Source: Oscillospiraceae bacterium
GTDB lineage: Bacteria > Bacillota_A > Clostridia > Oscillospirales > Ruminococcaceae
Assembly: GCA_017829075.1 (NCBI GenBank)
Contig: JAGAJA010000121.1
Location: forward strand, 1-12,164
DNA: 12,164 nucleotides
Direction of reading: 5' to 3'
The translations under genes were made by a program, and so were the position numbers. This document shows positions 1 through 6,380 of this stretch, piece by piece; within the stretch, counting starts at the first letter, position 1, and each line of letters opens with the position of its first letter. The notes beneath the pieces were generated by a model. It was not told the origin of the DNA, made no database searches, and worked only from the letters and a program-made list of their open reading frames with translations.

Positions 1-1
1 A

Positions 2-142
2 TCCGTTTTTTGCCCCAGCTCTGCCGGGGCAAAAAACACTTCTATCCGCACAAGTGTGCGGTTTGGCGGCAATGCCGCCAAACCGTGCGCGCAGGGCGGA
101 TGTTCGGCGGAAAAGTCCCAACGGGACTTTTTCGACGGTCTG
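2..142 (+). repeat. Structured interspersed repeat, copy 1 (inverted partner at 12023-12164)
   Basis: This is a chain of stem-loops. The first is an 11-bp stem 6-16/26-36 (T6-GCCCC with GGGGC-A6). Next comes CCGCAC 46-51 with GTGCGG 56-61, then a 9-bp stem TTTGGCGGC 62-70 with GCCGCCAAA 74-82. ATCCGC 44-49 can also pair with GCGGAT 96-101 to enclose the middle part. The last is a stem of about 15 bp, 105-119/123-137, with one mismatch. Bases 2-53 are identical to the reverse complement of the window's last bases, and the final hairpin is nearly so, but the middle stems differ in sequence while keeping the same fold. The repeat stops about 38 bp before the trmL start. Its nature (miniature transposable element or RNA-structure repeat) is unknown. 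Confidence 0.9.
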
Positions 143-147
143 TACTG

Positions 148-153
148 TATAAT
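148..153 (+). promoter_or_regulatory. Possible -10 element for trmL-degV
   Basis: A perfect TATAAT lies just outside the repeat end and 28 bp before the trmL start. No good -35 is visible at 16-18 bp upstream: that position falls inside the last repeat hairpin and reads GACTTT. If the promoter is real, the repeat supplies its -35 region. Low confidence. Confidence 0.35.
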
Positions 154-180
154 TCCCTTTGTGAAAGGAAGCATTATATC

Positions 181-687
181 TTGGAGCTTAACATAGTACT
201 TGTAGAGCCGCAGATACCGCAGAACACCGGCAATATCGCCCGTACCTGCGCCGTCACCGGAGCAAGGCTGCACCTTATAAAGCCAATGGGCTTCACCCCG
301 GACGACAAACAGTTGAAGCGCGCCGGGCTGGATTACTGGCATTATCTGGATATCACCTACTATGACGGACTGGCGGATTTCTTCGAAAAGAACGGCGCTG
401 ACGGGTGCTTCTATTTCTCAACAAAAGCGGAAAATACATACAGCGACATAAGCTACCCGGACAAGTGCTTCCTGTTTTTCGGCAGGGAGGACGCAGGTCT
501 GCCGGAGGAGCTGCTTTTCAGGAACAAATCAAGCTGCGTCCGCATTCCTATGCGGGAAACGCTGCGCAGTCTGAACCTCTCTAACAGCGTTGCGATAGGG
601 GTTTATGAAGTCCTCAGGCAGTGGGGCTTTCCGGAGCTTCAGAACAAGGGCAGGCTGAGGGAATTCGACTGGAATAACGCGGAATGA
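181..687 (+). CDS. trmL: tRNA (cytidine/uridine-34 2'-O)-methyltransferase, TrmL/CspR family
   Basis: The product is a SPOUT-class SAM-dependent methyltransferase of 168 aa, matching the family (about 155-170 aa). TrmL methylates the 2'-O of the wobble base 34 of certain tRNA-Leu species in the cytoplasm. Visible motifs are the N-terminal NIVLVEPQIPQNTGNIAR (4-21), the motif FFGREDAGLPEE (99-110), and the C-terminal IPMRETLRSLNLSNSVAIG (122-140), which forms the trefoil-knot SAM pocket. The chosen start is TTG at 181: family members begin within one or two residues of 'LNIVL', and AAAGGA at 164-169 is spaced 11 nt away. The frame stays open upstream to position 10, but that stretch lies in the hairpin repeat and encodes nothing family-like. 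The degV gene follows 23 nt downstream, so the two are probably cotranscribed. Confidence 0.93.
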   Translation: MELNIVLVEPQIPQNTGNIARTCAVTGARLHLIKPMGFTPDDKQLKRAGLDYWHYLDITYYDGLADFFEKNGADGCFYFSTKAENTYSDISYPDKCFLFFGREDAGLPEELLFRNKSSCVRIPMRETLRSLNLSNSVAIGVYEVLRQWGFPELQNKGRLREFDWNNAE

Positions 688-710
688 TCCGCAGAAATAA
701 GGAGTAAAAT

Positions 711-1592
711 ATGGACAACACTATCAGAATAATCACAGACAGCGGCTGCGACATCTCAAAGGAGAACGAGGAGCGCTACAAGGATCTGCTGGTCGTTATG
801 CCGTTTATGATAACGATTAACGGCAAAAGCTACACCGACAGACTTGACATCACAGACGACGAGTTCTACAAAGTCCTCAAGGAACAGGACGAGATCCCCA
901 AGCACTCCCAGATAAACGCTATCCAGTTCGAGGACAAGTACCGCGAGCTGTACGAGCAGGGCGTGCGCACCATCATCGTTGACGTAATAAACGCAGCCGG
1001 CTCCCAGACCTGCTCAAACGCCGTTCTTGCAAAGCAGAACGTTGCAGAGGATCTGAAAGACCTCACGATCTATGTTATCGACAGCCAGAACTACACCCTC
1101 TCCTACGGCTATCCCGTTATCGAGGCCTGCAAGAAGCTGGAAGCAGGACAGAGCGCCGAGAGCGTTGTAGCTTATCTTGAGGACTGGGCAAGACATACCG
1201 AAGCGTACATTATCGGCTTCGGTCTGCGTCATATGAAGAAGTCCGGCAGAATAAGCGCGGCTGCAAGCTTCCTCGGAGAGCTTATGGGACTCAAGCCGCT
1301 TATCTACCTCGCAGCAGAAAAAACCGAGGTTCTCCGCAAGGCAAGAGGCGAAAAGGCAGTCATTGACGCGGCTGTTGAAACTATCTCGTCTAAAATTATC
1401 CCCGAAACTCCGTGGTGCGTTGTAACCACTACACACCCCGACCTTGAAAAGGAGTTCATCGACAAGATGACAAAGAAACTCGGCTACGGCCCGGCAATGG
1501 TGGAACAGTGCGGAGTTGTGGTTTCCTGCAATGCAGGCCCTGATTTCATCGGCGTTCTCACCAGAGGTCAGGAAAGACCTGCAAAGGACTGA
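711..1592 (+). CDS. DegV family fatty-acid-binding protein
   Basis: This is a DegV protein of 293 aa, the usual family length (about 280-290). DegV proteins bind a long-chain fatty acid between two alpha/beta domains; in Firmicutes such proteins (FakB) present fatty acid to the kinase FakA for phosphorylation. Seen here are IRIITDSGCDIS (5-16), the lipid-head region HSQIN (65-69), NAAGSQTCSNA (94-104), VIDSQNYT (122-129), and the domain-2 motif GLRHMKKSGRIS (171-182) followed by LKPLIYL. The start is ATG at 711, with AAGGAG at 699-704 and 6-nt spacing. No fakA is present here, so a FakB role is only inferred. No convincing terminator follows; the next gene has its own promoter. Confidence 0.92.
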   Translation: MDNTIRIITDSGCDISKENEERYKDLLVVMPFMITINGKSYTDRLDITDDEFYKVLKEQDEIPKHSQINAIQFEDKYRELYEQGVRTIIVDVINAAGSQTCSNAVLAKQNVAEDLKDLTIYVIDSQNYTLSYGYPVIEACKKLEAGQSAESVVAYLEDWARHTEAYIIGFGLRHMKKSGRISAAASFLGELMGLKPLIYLAAEKTEVLRKARGEKAVIDAAVETISSKIIPETPWCVVTTTHPDLEKEFIDKMTKKLGYGPAMVEQCGVVVSCNAGPDFIGVLTRGQERPAKD

Positions 1593-1630
1593 TTTCTGGA
1601 GAATTTCACCAAAATTTTATGCGACAGATA

Positions 1631-1659
1631 TTGCATATTTTAAATATATGTGATATAAT
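1631..1659 (+). promoter_or_regulatory. Vegetative (sigma-A type) promoter of the zinc-ribbon/galT unit
   Basis: The -35 TTGCAT (1631-1636) and -10 TATAAT (1654-1659) are 17 bp apart, with TG one base before the -10 (1651-1652), making it an extended -10. The predicted transcript starts near 1666, leaving a leader of about 70 nt that contains a small hairpin (AAGCCG 1673-1678 with CGGCTT 1686-1691). The same -35/-10 pair and spacing recur at the GH74 gene. Confidence 0.8.
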
Positions 1660-1738
1660 GTACATTAGGCAGAAGCCGGTCTGAACGGCTTTCCGACCTT
1701 ATCTCATAACAACTGTGTTACTGAAAGGAGTTTTTACC

Positions 1739-2164
1739 ATGAGCTTTTTTGAAGATGTTATCAACACCACTAAATCCGCTGCTGCGACCGCTGGAAAAAA
1801 GACCGATGAAGCGGTAAGATTTACCAAGCTGAAGATCAAGGAATCCCAGACCACAAGCGACATCAAGAGTCATTTTGAAAAGCTGGGTGAAATGGCATAC
1901 GAAATGAAGAAGTCGGAGAACGCTGACGCAGCTCTCTTTGACGCTGAGATCGAAGAGATCGACAAGCTCTATGCAAAGCTTGCAGAGATCAATCACCTGC
2001 TGGACGACCTCCGTCAGGAAGTGACCTGCACAGTATGCGGCGCAAAGACCAAGAGCGAAAACGCTTTCTGCCCCAAGTGCGGAGCAAAGCTCCCCGAAAA
2101 GCCCGCTGCCGCTGAAGAAACCGCAGAGGTCATCAACGAAAACAAGGACGAAGAAAACAAGTAA
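1739..2164 (+). CDS. Small coiled-coil protein with C-terminal zinc ribbon, function unknown
   Basis: The protein has 141 aa, no signal peptide and no membrane segment, so it should be cytoplasmic. Residues 1-93 are charged and helical, with heptad-like spacing in FEKLGEMAYEMKK and IEEIDKLYAKLAEINHLLDDL, suggesting a coiled coil. Residues 97-114 form a zinc ribbon with two CxxC knuckles, CTVC (97-100) and CPKC (111-114), ten residues apart. The tail is Ala/Glu-rich and probably disordered. The start is ATG at 1739, with AAGGAG at 1725-1730 and 8-nt spacing; an upstream in-frame TTG at 1715 has no such site. It shares a promoter with galT. Similar zinc-ribbon proteins are common and uncharacterised in Clostridia, and I assign no function. 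Confidence 0.85.
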   Translation: MSFFEDVINTTKSAAATAGKKTDEAVRFTKLKIKESQTTSDIKSHFEKLGEMAYEMKKSENADAALFDAEIEEIDKLYAKLAEINHLLDDLRQEVTCTVCGAKTKSENAFCPKCGAKLPEKPAAAEETAEVINENKDEENK

Positions 2165-2169
2165 CGAGT

Positions 2170-2250
2170 TATGCGGCGTCCGGCAAAATACCGGGCGGAC
2201 AGGCGGATAGGAACAGCATTTTCCGCCGTTATTCCGAATTACCCCGCATA
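2170..2250 (+). other. Structured spacer (possible three-way junction) before galT
   Basis: The zinc-ribbon/galT spacer can fold with a closing stem TATGCGG 2170-2176 / CCGCATA 2244-2250. This encloses one hairpin GTCCG 2178-2182 / CGGAC 2196-2200 and a second GGCGGA 2202-2207 / TCCGCC 2222-2227. The closing stem ends a few bases before the galT ribosome binding site. There is no T tract, so it is not a terminator, and it matches no riboswitch I know. Confidence 0.5.
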
Positions 2251-2276
2251 CCCGAACGAAAGGACTTTTGACAACA

Positions 2277-3245
2277 ATGGCTGAGCTTAGATGGAATCCG
2301 CTGATCAACGACTGGGTAATGATCGCCTCTCACAGGCAGAACCGACCGCAGATGCCAAAGGACTGGTGTCCGTTCTGCCCCTCCGGAGGAAAGGTTCCGG
2401 ATTACGACGTACTTGAGTACGACAACGACTTCCCTGCCCTCTCGCAAAATCCCCCCGCAATGGACGACGTGGCAAACGATTTCTTCAAGACCGCGCCTTC
2501 CTACGGAAAGTGCGAGGTAATTCTCTACTCTCCGGAGCACACCAAGACCCTCAAGGAGCTTCCCCACGAGCACGTCTGCAAGCTGGTGAACCTCTGGTGC
2601 GAGCGGTTTGAGGCGCTGCGTCAGGACGAGAAGATTAAGTTCATCTTCATCTTTGAAAACCGCGGCGATGTAGTGGGAGTCACCATGCCCCACCCCCACG
2701 GTCAGATCTACGGATACAGCTTCATTCCGAAAAAGCTTCAGCTAGAGGACGAGGCTTACAGAGCAAGCATTGCCGAAAAGGGCAAGTGCCTTTGCTGCGA
2801 TATGCTGGAACATGAGGTCGCAGACGGCAGAAGAATTATCTTCGAAAACGACAGCTTTACAGTGTTCCTTCCGTTCTTCTGCGAATATCCCTACGGAATT
2901 TACATCATGGCAAAGCGTCATGTGCAGTACATCTCCGAGCTGAACGACAAGGAGCGCTCCGACCTCGCGGATATCGTGAAGAAGTGCGCAGGTACTCTCG
3001 ACAGCCTGTTCGGGTATAATTTCCCCTACATGATGTGTATGTACAACGCTCCGGTGAACAGCGGCGATGTGTCGCACCACCACTTCCATATTGCGTTCTA
3101 TCCGCCGATGAGAAGCGCAGAGAAGCAGAAATTCAACGCTTCCAGCGAAACCGGCGCGTGGGCGCACTGCAATCCTACTGCTCCTGAGGCTACCTCAGTC
3201 GAGCTGAGAGAAGCCTACAAGCGCTTCATGGATACGCAGAAGTAA
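2277..3245 (+). CDS. galT: Galactose-1-phosphate uridylyltransferase (GalT, HIT superfamily)
   Basis: GalT transfers UMP from UDP-glucose to galactose-1-phosphate in the Leloir pathway, through a covalent uridylyl-histidine. The protein has 322 aa, slightly short of E. coli GalT (about 348). Visible features are the N-terminal MAELRWNPLINDWV, the zinc cysteines in CPFCP (31, 34), His88 in SPEHTKTL, and the catalytic HPHGQ (139-143), whose second His (141) is the expected nucleophile. A C-terminal HHHFHI lies in the second HIT-like half. The start is ATG at 2277, in family register. GAAAGGA (2258-2264) is 12 nt from it; the TTG at 2268 is only 3 nt from the site. No other Leloir genes are in the window. 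A tagged subfamily with different sugar preference cannot be excluded. Confidence 0.93.
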   Translation: MAELRWNPLINDWVMIASHRQNRPQMPKDWCPFCPSGGKVPDYDVLEYDNDFPALSQNPPAMDDVANDFFKTAPSYGKCEVILYSPEHTKTLKELPHEHVCKLVNLWCERFEALRQDEKIKFIFIFENRGDVVGVTMPHPHGQIYGYSFIPKKLQLEDEAYRASIAEKGKCLCCDMLEHEVADGRRIIFENDSFTVFLPFFCEYPYGIYIMAKRHVQYISELNDKERSDLADIVKKCAGTLDSLFGYNFPYMMCMYNAPVNSGDVSHHHFHIAFYPPMRSAEKQKFNASSETGAWAHCNPTAPEATSVELREAYKRFMDTQK

Positions 3246-3264
3246 TCCCCTCAACTTAAAACAA

Positions 3265-3310
3265 TACCCGGCAGGCAATGCGCGCAGTCATTCCCGCCGG
3301 GTAATTTTTT
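3265..3310 (+). terminator. Intrinsic terminator of galT, probably bidirectional
   Basis: The stem TACCCGGC 3265-3272 pairs with GCCGGGTA 3296-3303, with additional pairing AATG/CATT inside, followed by T6 at 3305-3310. On the minus strand the same stem is followed by TTGTTTT, so it can also end the spoIIIA transcript, whose last stop codon is at 3319-3321. Confidence 0.85.
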
Positions 3311-3318
3311 GCCGTTAT

Positions 3319-3861
3319 TCAGTTCACCTCAACAATGGTGATCTTGTCGCTTGCGACCTCCACCTCCGAAAGCAGGGTGCTCTTTATTTTCGCAGCCCCC
3401 GCCGCGTCAAGTCCCTCGGTCTTTACTATGATATTCGCGCTGTTGTCGTTAAGATAGCACAGCGCGTCCTCGAAGCCCTGCGCTTTGAGCAGGCTCTCGA
3501 TCTTGTTCTCGCTTTCTATGTAGCCGCCCATCTTCATTGCATCAACAGCCACTGCGGAAAGCTCGTCTTCCGTCAGGTCGCCGCCCTGATACATACTCTG
3601 GAGCACTTCAGCAGCTTCCTCGCGGCTGCTCTGCTTGTCAAGCCTTGCCTGAGCGAAGTAAGCGTCAGTGTCTGCGCTGCTGCTTACCAGATCCGCTTCG
3701 CCGTAGGTAGTTCCGCTCACCTCTGCGGAAGGCTCGGTAAGGTTCTGCTTCTTGTTGTTGCCGGCGTAGATGAAATTCACCGCCACGGCAGCGCCGAGAA
3801 GCACCGTCAGCCCCGCAGCCACCAGTTGTTTCTTGCCTAAGATCACATTCAGTCGTTTCAT
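3319..3861 (-). CDS. spoIIIAH: Stage III sporulation protein AH
   Basis: SpoIIIAH is made in the mother cell, crosses its membrane once, and in B. subtilis meets forespore SpoIIQ in the intermembrane space to form the feeding channel. This copy has 180 aa (B. subtilis about 218). It has a short basic N-terminus, one membrane segment (about 12-32), a Ser/Thr/Glu-rich linker, and a C-terminal domain (about 75-180) with the alternating helix/strand pattern of the YscJ/FliF-like ring-building fold. The chosen start is ATG at 3861 (MKRLNVILG), with AAAGGA 9 nt upstream; the longer frame to 3909 runs into spoIIIAG. It is the last gene of the operon, 19 nt after spoIIIAG. Assignment rests on operon position plus topology more than on a strict motif. 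Confidence 0.88.
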   Translation of the reverse strand: MKRLNVILGKKQLVAAGLTVLLGAAVAVNFIYAGNNKKQNLTEPSAEVSGTTYGEADLVSSSADTDAYFAQARLDKQSSREEAAEVLQSMYQGGDLTEDELSAVAVDAMKMGGYIESENKIESLLKAQGFEDALCYLNDNSANIIVKTEGLDAAGAAKIKSTLLSEVEVASDKITIVEVN

Positions 3862-3880
3862 ACCCTTATTTCCTTTCAAA

Positions 3881-4402
3881 TCAGCTTGTAACATAAACCT
3901 TGGACACACCTATATCCAGCACCCTCGCCGCCGTGTTCACCACCTTTTCCTTGATCAGCACATTGTCCGCGCCGCCGCATACTACCGCAACGCCCCTTAC
4001 TCTGGGCAGAATGACGCTTGTTTCAAGAGCCTCCTTTGCGCTGCCGGACAGCGCCAGCGTGTTCTCCGTGCTCACCTCGTCCGCGGAGCTGCTGGATTTG
4101 GTTTCCTCGGCGAAAACACGTTCGCTTGTGCAGTCCAGAGTCACCATGACCCGCGGCTCAGTCACCCCGTCGATCTCAGAGATTATCTCCGTCAGCCGCT
4201 GCTCCAGCTCCCGCTCAAGCTTTGCCGCGTCCTCGGCGGAATAGCACTGCTCCGTCTGCTCCTGCTTTCTGCCGGAGGAATTGAGCGTACTCAGAAACAG
4301 CAGCGCTATCGCGGCGATCCCGGCAATAATAACGAACCTGCGCCATTTACCGTCGCCCAGCCTCGCCACAAAGCCGGAAAGCCTACCTGTCAGCCGTTCC
4401 AT
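3881..4402 (-). CDS. spoIIIAG: Stage III sporulation protein AG
   Basis: SpoIIIAG forms the large multimeric ring of the mother-cell side of the SpoIIIA-SpoIIQ channel. The protein has 173 aa, with a cytoplasmic amphipathic N-terminus, one membrane segment (about 23-40) and an extracytoplasmic domain. That domain includes LERELEQRLTEIISEIDGV and RVMVTLDCTSERVFAEE, then RVRGVAVVCGGADNVLIKEKVVNTAARVL, typical of the family's ring-building fold. The start is ATG at 4402, with AAGGAG exactly 8 nt upstream; an ATG two codons earlier is only 2 nt from that site. The gene is separated from spoIIIAF by 159 nt, almost all of it a modular hairpin element. Confidence 0.9.
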   Translation of the reverse strand: MERLTGRLSGFVARLGDGKWRRFVIIAGIAAIALLFLSTLNSSGRKQEQTEQCYSAEDAAKLERELEQRLTEIISEIDGVTEPRVMVTLDCTSERVFAEETKSSSSADEVSTENTLALSGSAKEALETSVILPRVRGVAVVCGGADNVLIKEKVVNTAARVLDIGVSKVYVTS

Positions 4403-4413
4403 AAGCATCACTC

Positions 4414-4576
4414 CTTATACTATTTCCTAATCAACCTATGGACAAAGTCTATGGGTTGAACCAACCGCCATAGCGGTTGGAGCGGCGAAGCCGCAGGAAA
4501 GCCGTTCAATACTGATTCTGTCAAAACCATTGGTTTTGACAAGCCGCCTTGCAGGCGGCTCTTAAGAATCAGTATT
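4414..4576 (-). repeat. Modular hairpin element, copy A (spoIIIAF/spoIIIAG junction)
   Basis: In plus coordinates this reads as two multibranch blocks. Block 1: TTTCCT 4423-4428 pairs with AGGAAA 4495-4500 and encloses three hairpins, a 13-bp stem 4431-4443/4447-4459, CCAACCGC 4461-4468 with GCGGTTGG 4473-4480, and GCGGC-GAA-GCCGC 4482-4494. Block 2: a perfect 12-bp stem 4508-4519/4565-4576 (AATACTGATTCT) encloses GTCAAAACC 4520-4528/GGTTTTGAC 4532-4540 and AGCCGCCT 4542-4549/AGGCGGCT 4553-4560. The sequence is repeated, with a length change, at 5045-5234. On the minus strand it runs from the spoIIIAF stop to the spoIIIAG ribosome binding site. Confidence 0.92.
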
Positions 4577-5035
4577 AATTATGACCTCTGTTTTAATATC
4601 CGGGGAAAGCTCCTGCGAAAGCAGCTTCTCAGCCGCGGCTGCCGCCGAGCGCTGGCTTTCATCTAAAACAAGCTTCACTTGTGTAATAGATATGCTGTAC
4701 AATCCCGAAATATTAACGATAACGTGAATTTCCTCCGGATAAATTCCGTTGGAATTCATCAGCGAATACAGCTTGTCCGACATTTCTGAACATATCTTTT
4801 TCTGAAGCTCCCGGTTGATATCGCCGGAAAATCCGATATAGTCCGCGCTGTCCTCATAGCTGTACTGCGGCTGATCAAAGCTGAGATCCGCGCCCATCAC
4901 CGCGTTTACTCCCGCAAGGATAAAAACTCCCGCGATCAGCAGGGATATCTGCTTTGAAAAGCGGTTCTCCGGGACAAGCATTCGGAACAGAGCCGATGCT
5001 ATCGCCGCCATACATACTGTTGATAGAAACTGCAT
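4562..5035 (-). CDS. spoIIIAF: Stage III sporulation protein AF
   Basis: SpoIIIAF is a membrane protein of the mother-cell channel complex, required for forespore gene expression after engulfment. The protein has 157 aa. It has two N-terminal membrane segments (about 1-21 and 29-48), then an extracytoplasmic domain (about 55-157) with EEIHVIVNISGLYSISITQVKLVLDE, resembling the ring-building folds of AG and AH. The start is ATG at 5035, with AGAGGTG 5 nt upstream. The last four codons and the TAA stop (NTDS, then stop) lie inside the terminal repeat of element A, so the element appears to have fixed the C-terminus. Hairpin elements occupy both flanks, while all other junctions of the operon are 23 nt or less. 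Confidence 0.88.
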   Translation of the reverse strand: MQFLSTVCMAAIASALFRMLVPENRFSKQISLLIAGVFILAGVNAVMGADLSFDQPQYSYEDSADYIGFSGDINRELQKKICSEMSDKLYSLMNSNGIYPEEIHVIVNISGLYSISITQVKLVLDESQRSAAAAAEKLLSQELSPDIKTEVIINTDS

Positions 5036-5044
5036 TTTTCACCT

Positions 5045-5234
5045 CTTATACTATTTCCTAATCAACATATAGACAAAGTCTATATGTTGAATCAACCGCC
5101 AAAGCGGTTGGAGCGGCGAAGCCGCAGGAAAGCCGTTCAATACTGATTCTGTCAAAACCTTTGGTTTTGACAAGCCGCCTTGCAGGCGGCTCACCTTATA
5201 GACATTGTCTATAAGGTGATTAAGAAGCAGTATT
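5045..5234 (-). repeat. Modular hairpin element, copy B (spoIIIAE/spoIIIAF junction)
   Basis: This has the same architecture as copy A. TTTCCT 5054-5059 pairs with AGGAAA 5126-5131, enclosing a perfect 13-bp stem 5062-5074/5078-5090, CAACCGC 5093-5099/GCGGTTG 5104-5110 and GCGGC-GAA-GCCGC 5113-5125. Then AATACTGATTCT 5139-5150 pairs with AGAAGCAGTATT 5223-5234 (one mismatch). This second block encloses 5151-5171, 5173-5191 and an additional perfect 12-bp hairpin 5192-5203/5207-5218 absent from copy A. Against copy A, the first stem shows one fully compensated pair change (C-G to A-T) and two wobble-to-Watson-Crick changes. The element ends on the spoIIIAE stop codon (TAA at 5233-5235). Confidence 0.92.
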
Positions 5235-6357
5235 ACGCCGTACCGCTGCCTATTGCAAGCATGATCACCGCCGAGATCGTGTTCAGCAGCAGGAAGCAAA
5301 CTATCACCGCCATGATAATTGCCATGACCGAGCCGCAGGCTTTGAACAGGGCGGAAAGCTCCTTTATTCCGAAAACCTCGCTCATTGCCTCCGCCGCCGA
5401 AAGCGCCATGCGGTAGCATACCACCGAAATCAGCGTCGGCAGAATTATCACAATCCCCGCTACGATCCCATAAGTTCCGATCGAGCTGTGAAGCAGCGAC
5501 AGGCTGGCATGGACTGTATTCACCGCGTCCGAAATAGTTCCGCCCACGATAGGCACTCCGCTTGATACCGCGAACTTCGCTGTGCGGATAAGCACATTGT
5601 CCGCCGAGTTCGTGACAAAGGTCTGTGCCGACAGGATACTCATGAACACCGTCATCAGCAGCGACAATATCCACACCGCCGCTTTCTTTATCAGCTCCCC
5701 CAGCTTTGAAATGTTGAGCTCCGGGTGGATCGCTCCGGTGACGGACAGCCCCATGACCGTCCCGCATACCGGCACTAGGAAATTCACCACTAGCTGCGAA
5801 AAAAGCTGCGCCGCGCCAAGAGTAACTGTATTCGCGGCGGAAGCGGCAGTCGCCTTTCCCATTGCCGCAATAATTCCCGCAAACACCGGCACGAACACCA
5901 GCATGAACTCAGAAGCCGCCTGAAGCACATTAAGCGTGTCCGAAAGAGCCTCGGATATCGCAGCGCAGGTCATTCCCGCGCCGGCAAGCACTCCCACCGC
6001 CGAAAATACTCCGGACATTCCTCCGGCGGTGTCCGCTGCGCTCTTTGACAGCGCGCAGAGCAGTACAATTCCGCAAAGCGCCGCAAACAGCCGCAGCGGT
6101 TCAGTCAGCTTGTCCAGAAGCTGATCCTTGAGGAATGTCAGCACTCCCTCAATCGACAGCGCCGCGGCGCCGTTGTTGTCCGGGGTTATTCCGCTGTCCT
6201 CCAGTATTTCTGAGGCTTCCGGATGTACTGCGTCCGCGAGAGTATCGCCGTAGCTCTCATATACGTCGGGCTGCTCCGCGGCGGCGCTCCCGCAAAGCAG
6301 CATTGCCACCGCAGCGATCAGAATTATTTTTATCACAAGCCAGATTATCCGGCGCAT
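5233..6357 (-). CDS. spoIIIAE: Stage III sporulation protein AE
   Basis: SpoIIIAE is the large polytopic membrane protein of the SpoIIIA complex, thought to form a transporter-like part of the channel with AC and AD. The protein has 374 aa (family about 380-400). It begins with a signal-like hydrophobic segment (about 5-27, ending SAAAEQP) and an extracytoplasmic stretch with SIEGVLTFLKDQLLDKLTEPLRL. About seven hydrophobic segments follow, including AALCGIVLLCALS, MLVFVPVFAGIIAAM, VWILSLLMTVFMSILSA and MAIIMAVIVCFLLLNTI. The stretch KFAVSSGVPIVGGTISDAVNTV is typical of the family. The start is ATG at 6357, with AAAGGA 7 nt upstream. spoIIIAD lies 23 nt before it. A 190-bp hairpin element starts at its stop codon. 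Confidence 0.93.
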   Translation of the reverse strand: MRRIIWLVIKIILIAAVAMLLCGSAAAEQPDVYESYGDTLADAVHPEASEILEDSGITPDNNGAAALSIEGVLTFLKDQLLDKLTEPLRLFAALCGIVLLCALSKSAADTAGGMSGVFSAVGVLAGAGMTCAAISEALSDTLNVLQAASEFMLVFVPVFAGIIAAMGKATAASAANTVTLGAAQLFSQLVVNFLVPVCGTVMGLSVTGAIHPELNISKLGELIKKAAVWILSLLMTVFMSILSAQTFVTNSADNVLIRTAKFAVSSGVPIVGGTISDAVNTVHASLSLLHSSIGTYGIVAGIVIILPTLISVVCYRMALSAAEAMSEVFGIKELSALFKACGSVMAIIMAVIVCFLLLNTISAVIMLAIGSGTA

Positions 6358-6380
6358 TTTTCATTCCTTTCCAGTTTATG

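Noticed and set aside
6..36. The T6-GCCCC...GGGGC-A6 hairpin as an intrinsic terminator
   Set aside because: The T tract is on the 5' side of the stem and the A tract on the 3' side on both strands, so no U tail follows the stem.
10..180. Upstream in-frame extension of the trmL reading frame
   Set aside because: It runs through the hairpin repeat, has no ribosome binding site at its start, and family proteins begin at 'LNIVL'; TTG at 181 fits.
1715..1738. Earlier TTG start for the zinc-ribbon protein
   Set aside because: The AAGGAG lies between this TTG and the ATG at 1739, so only the ATG is served by it.
5051..5767. Open frame overlapping spoIIIAE and hairpin element B
   Set aside because: It is a shadow frame of spoIIIAE; its sequence is low-complexity and runs into the repeat.
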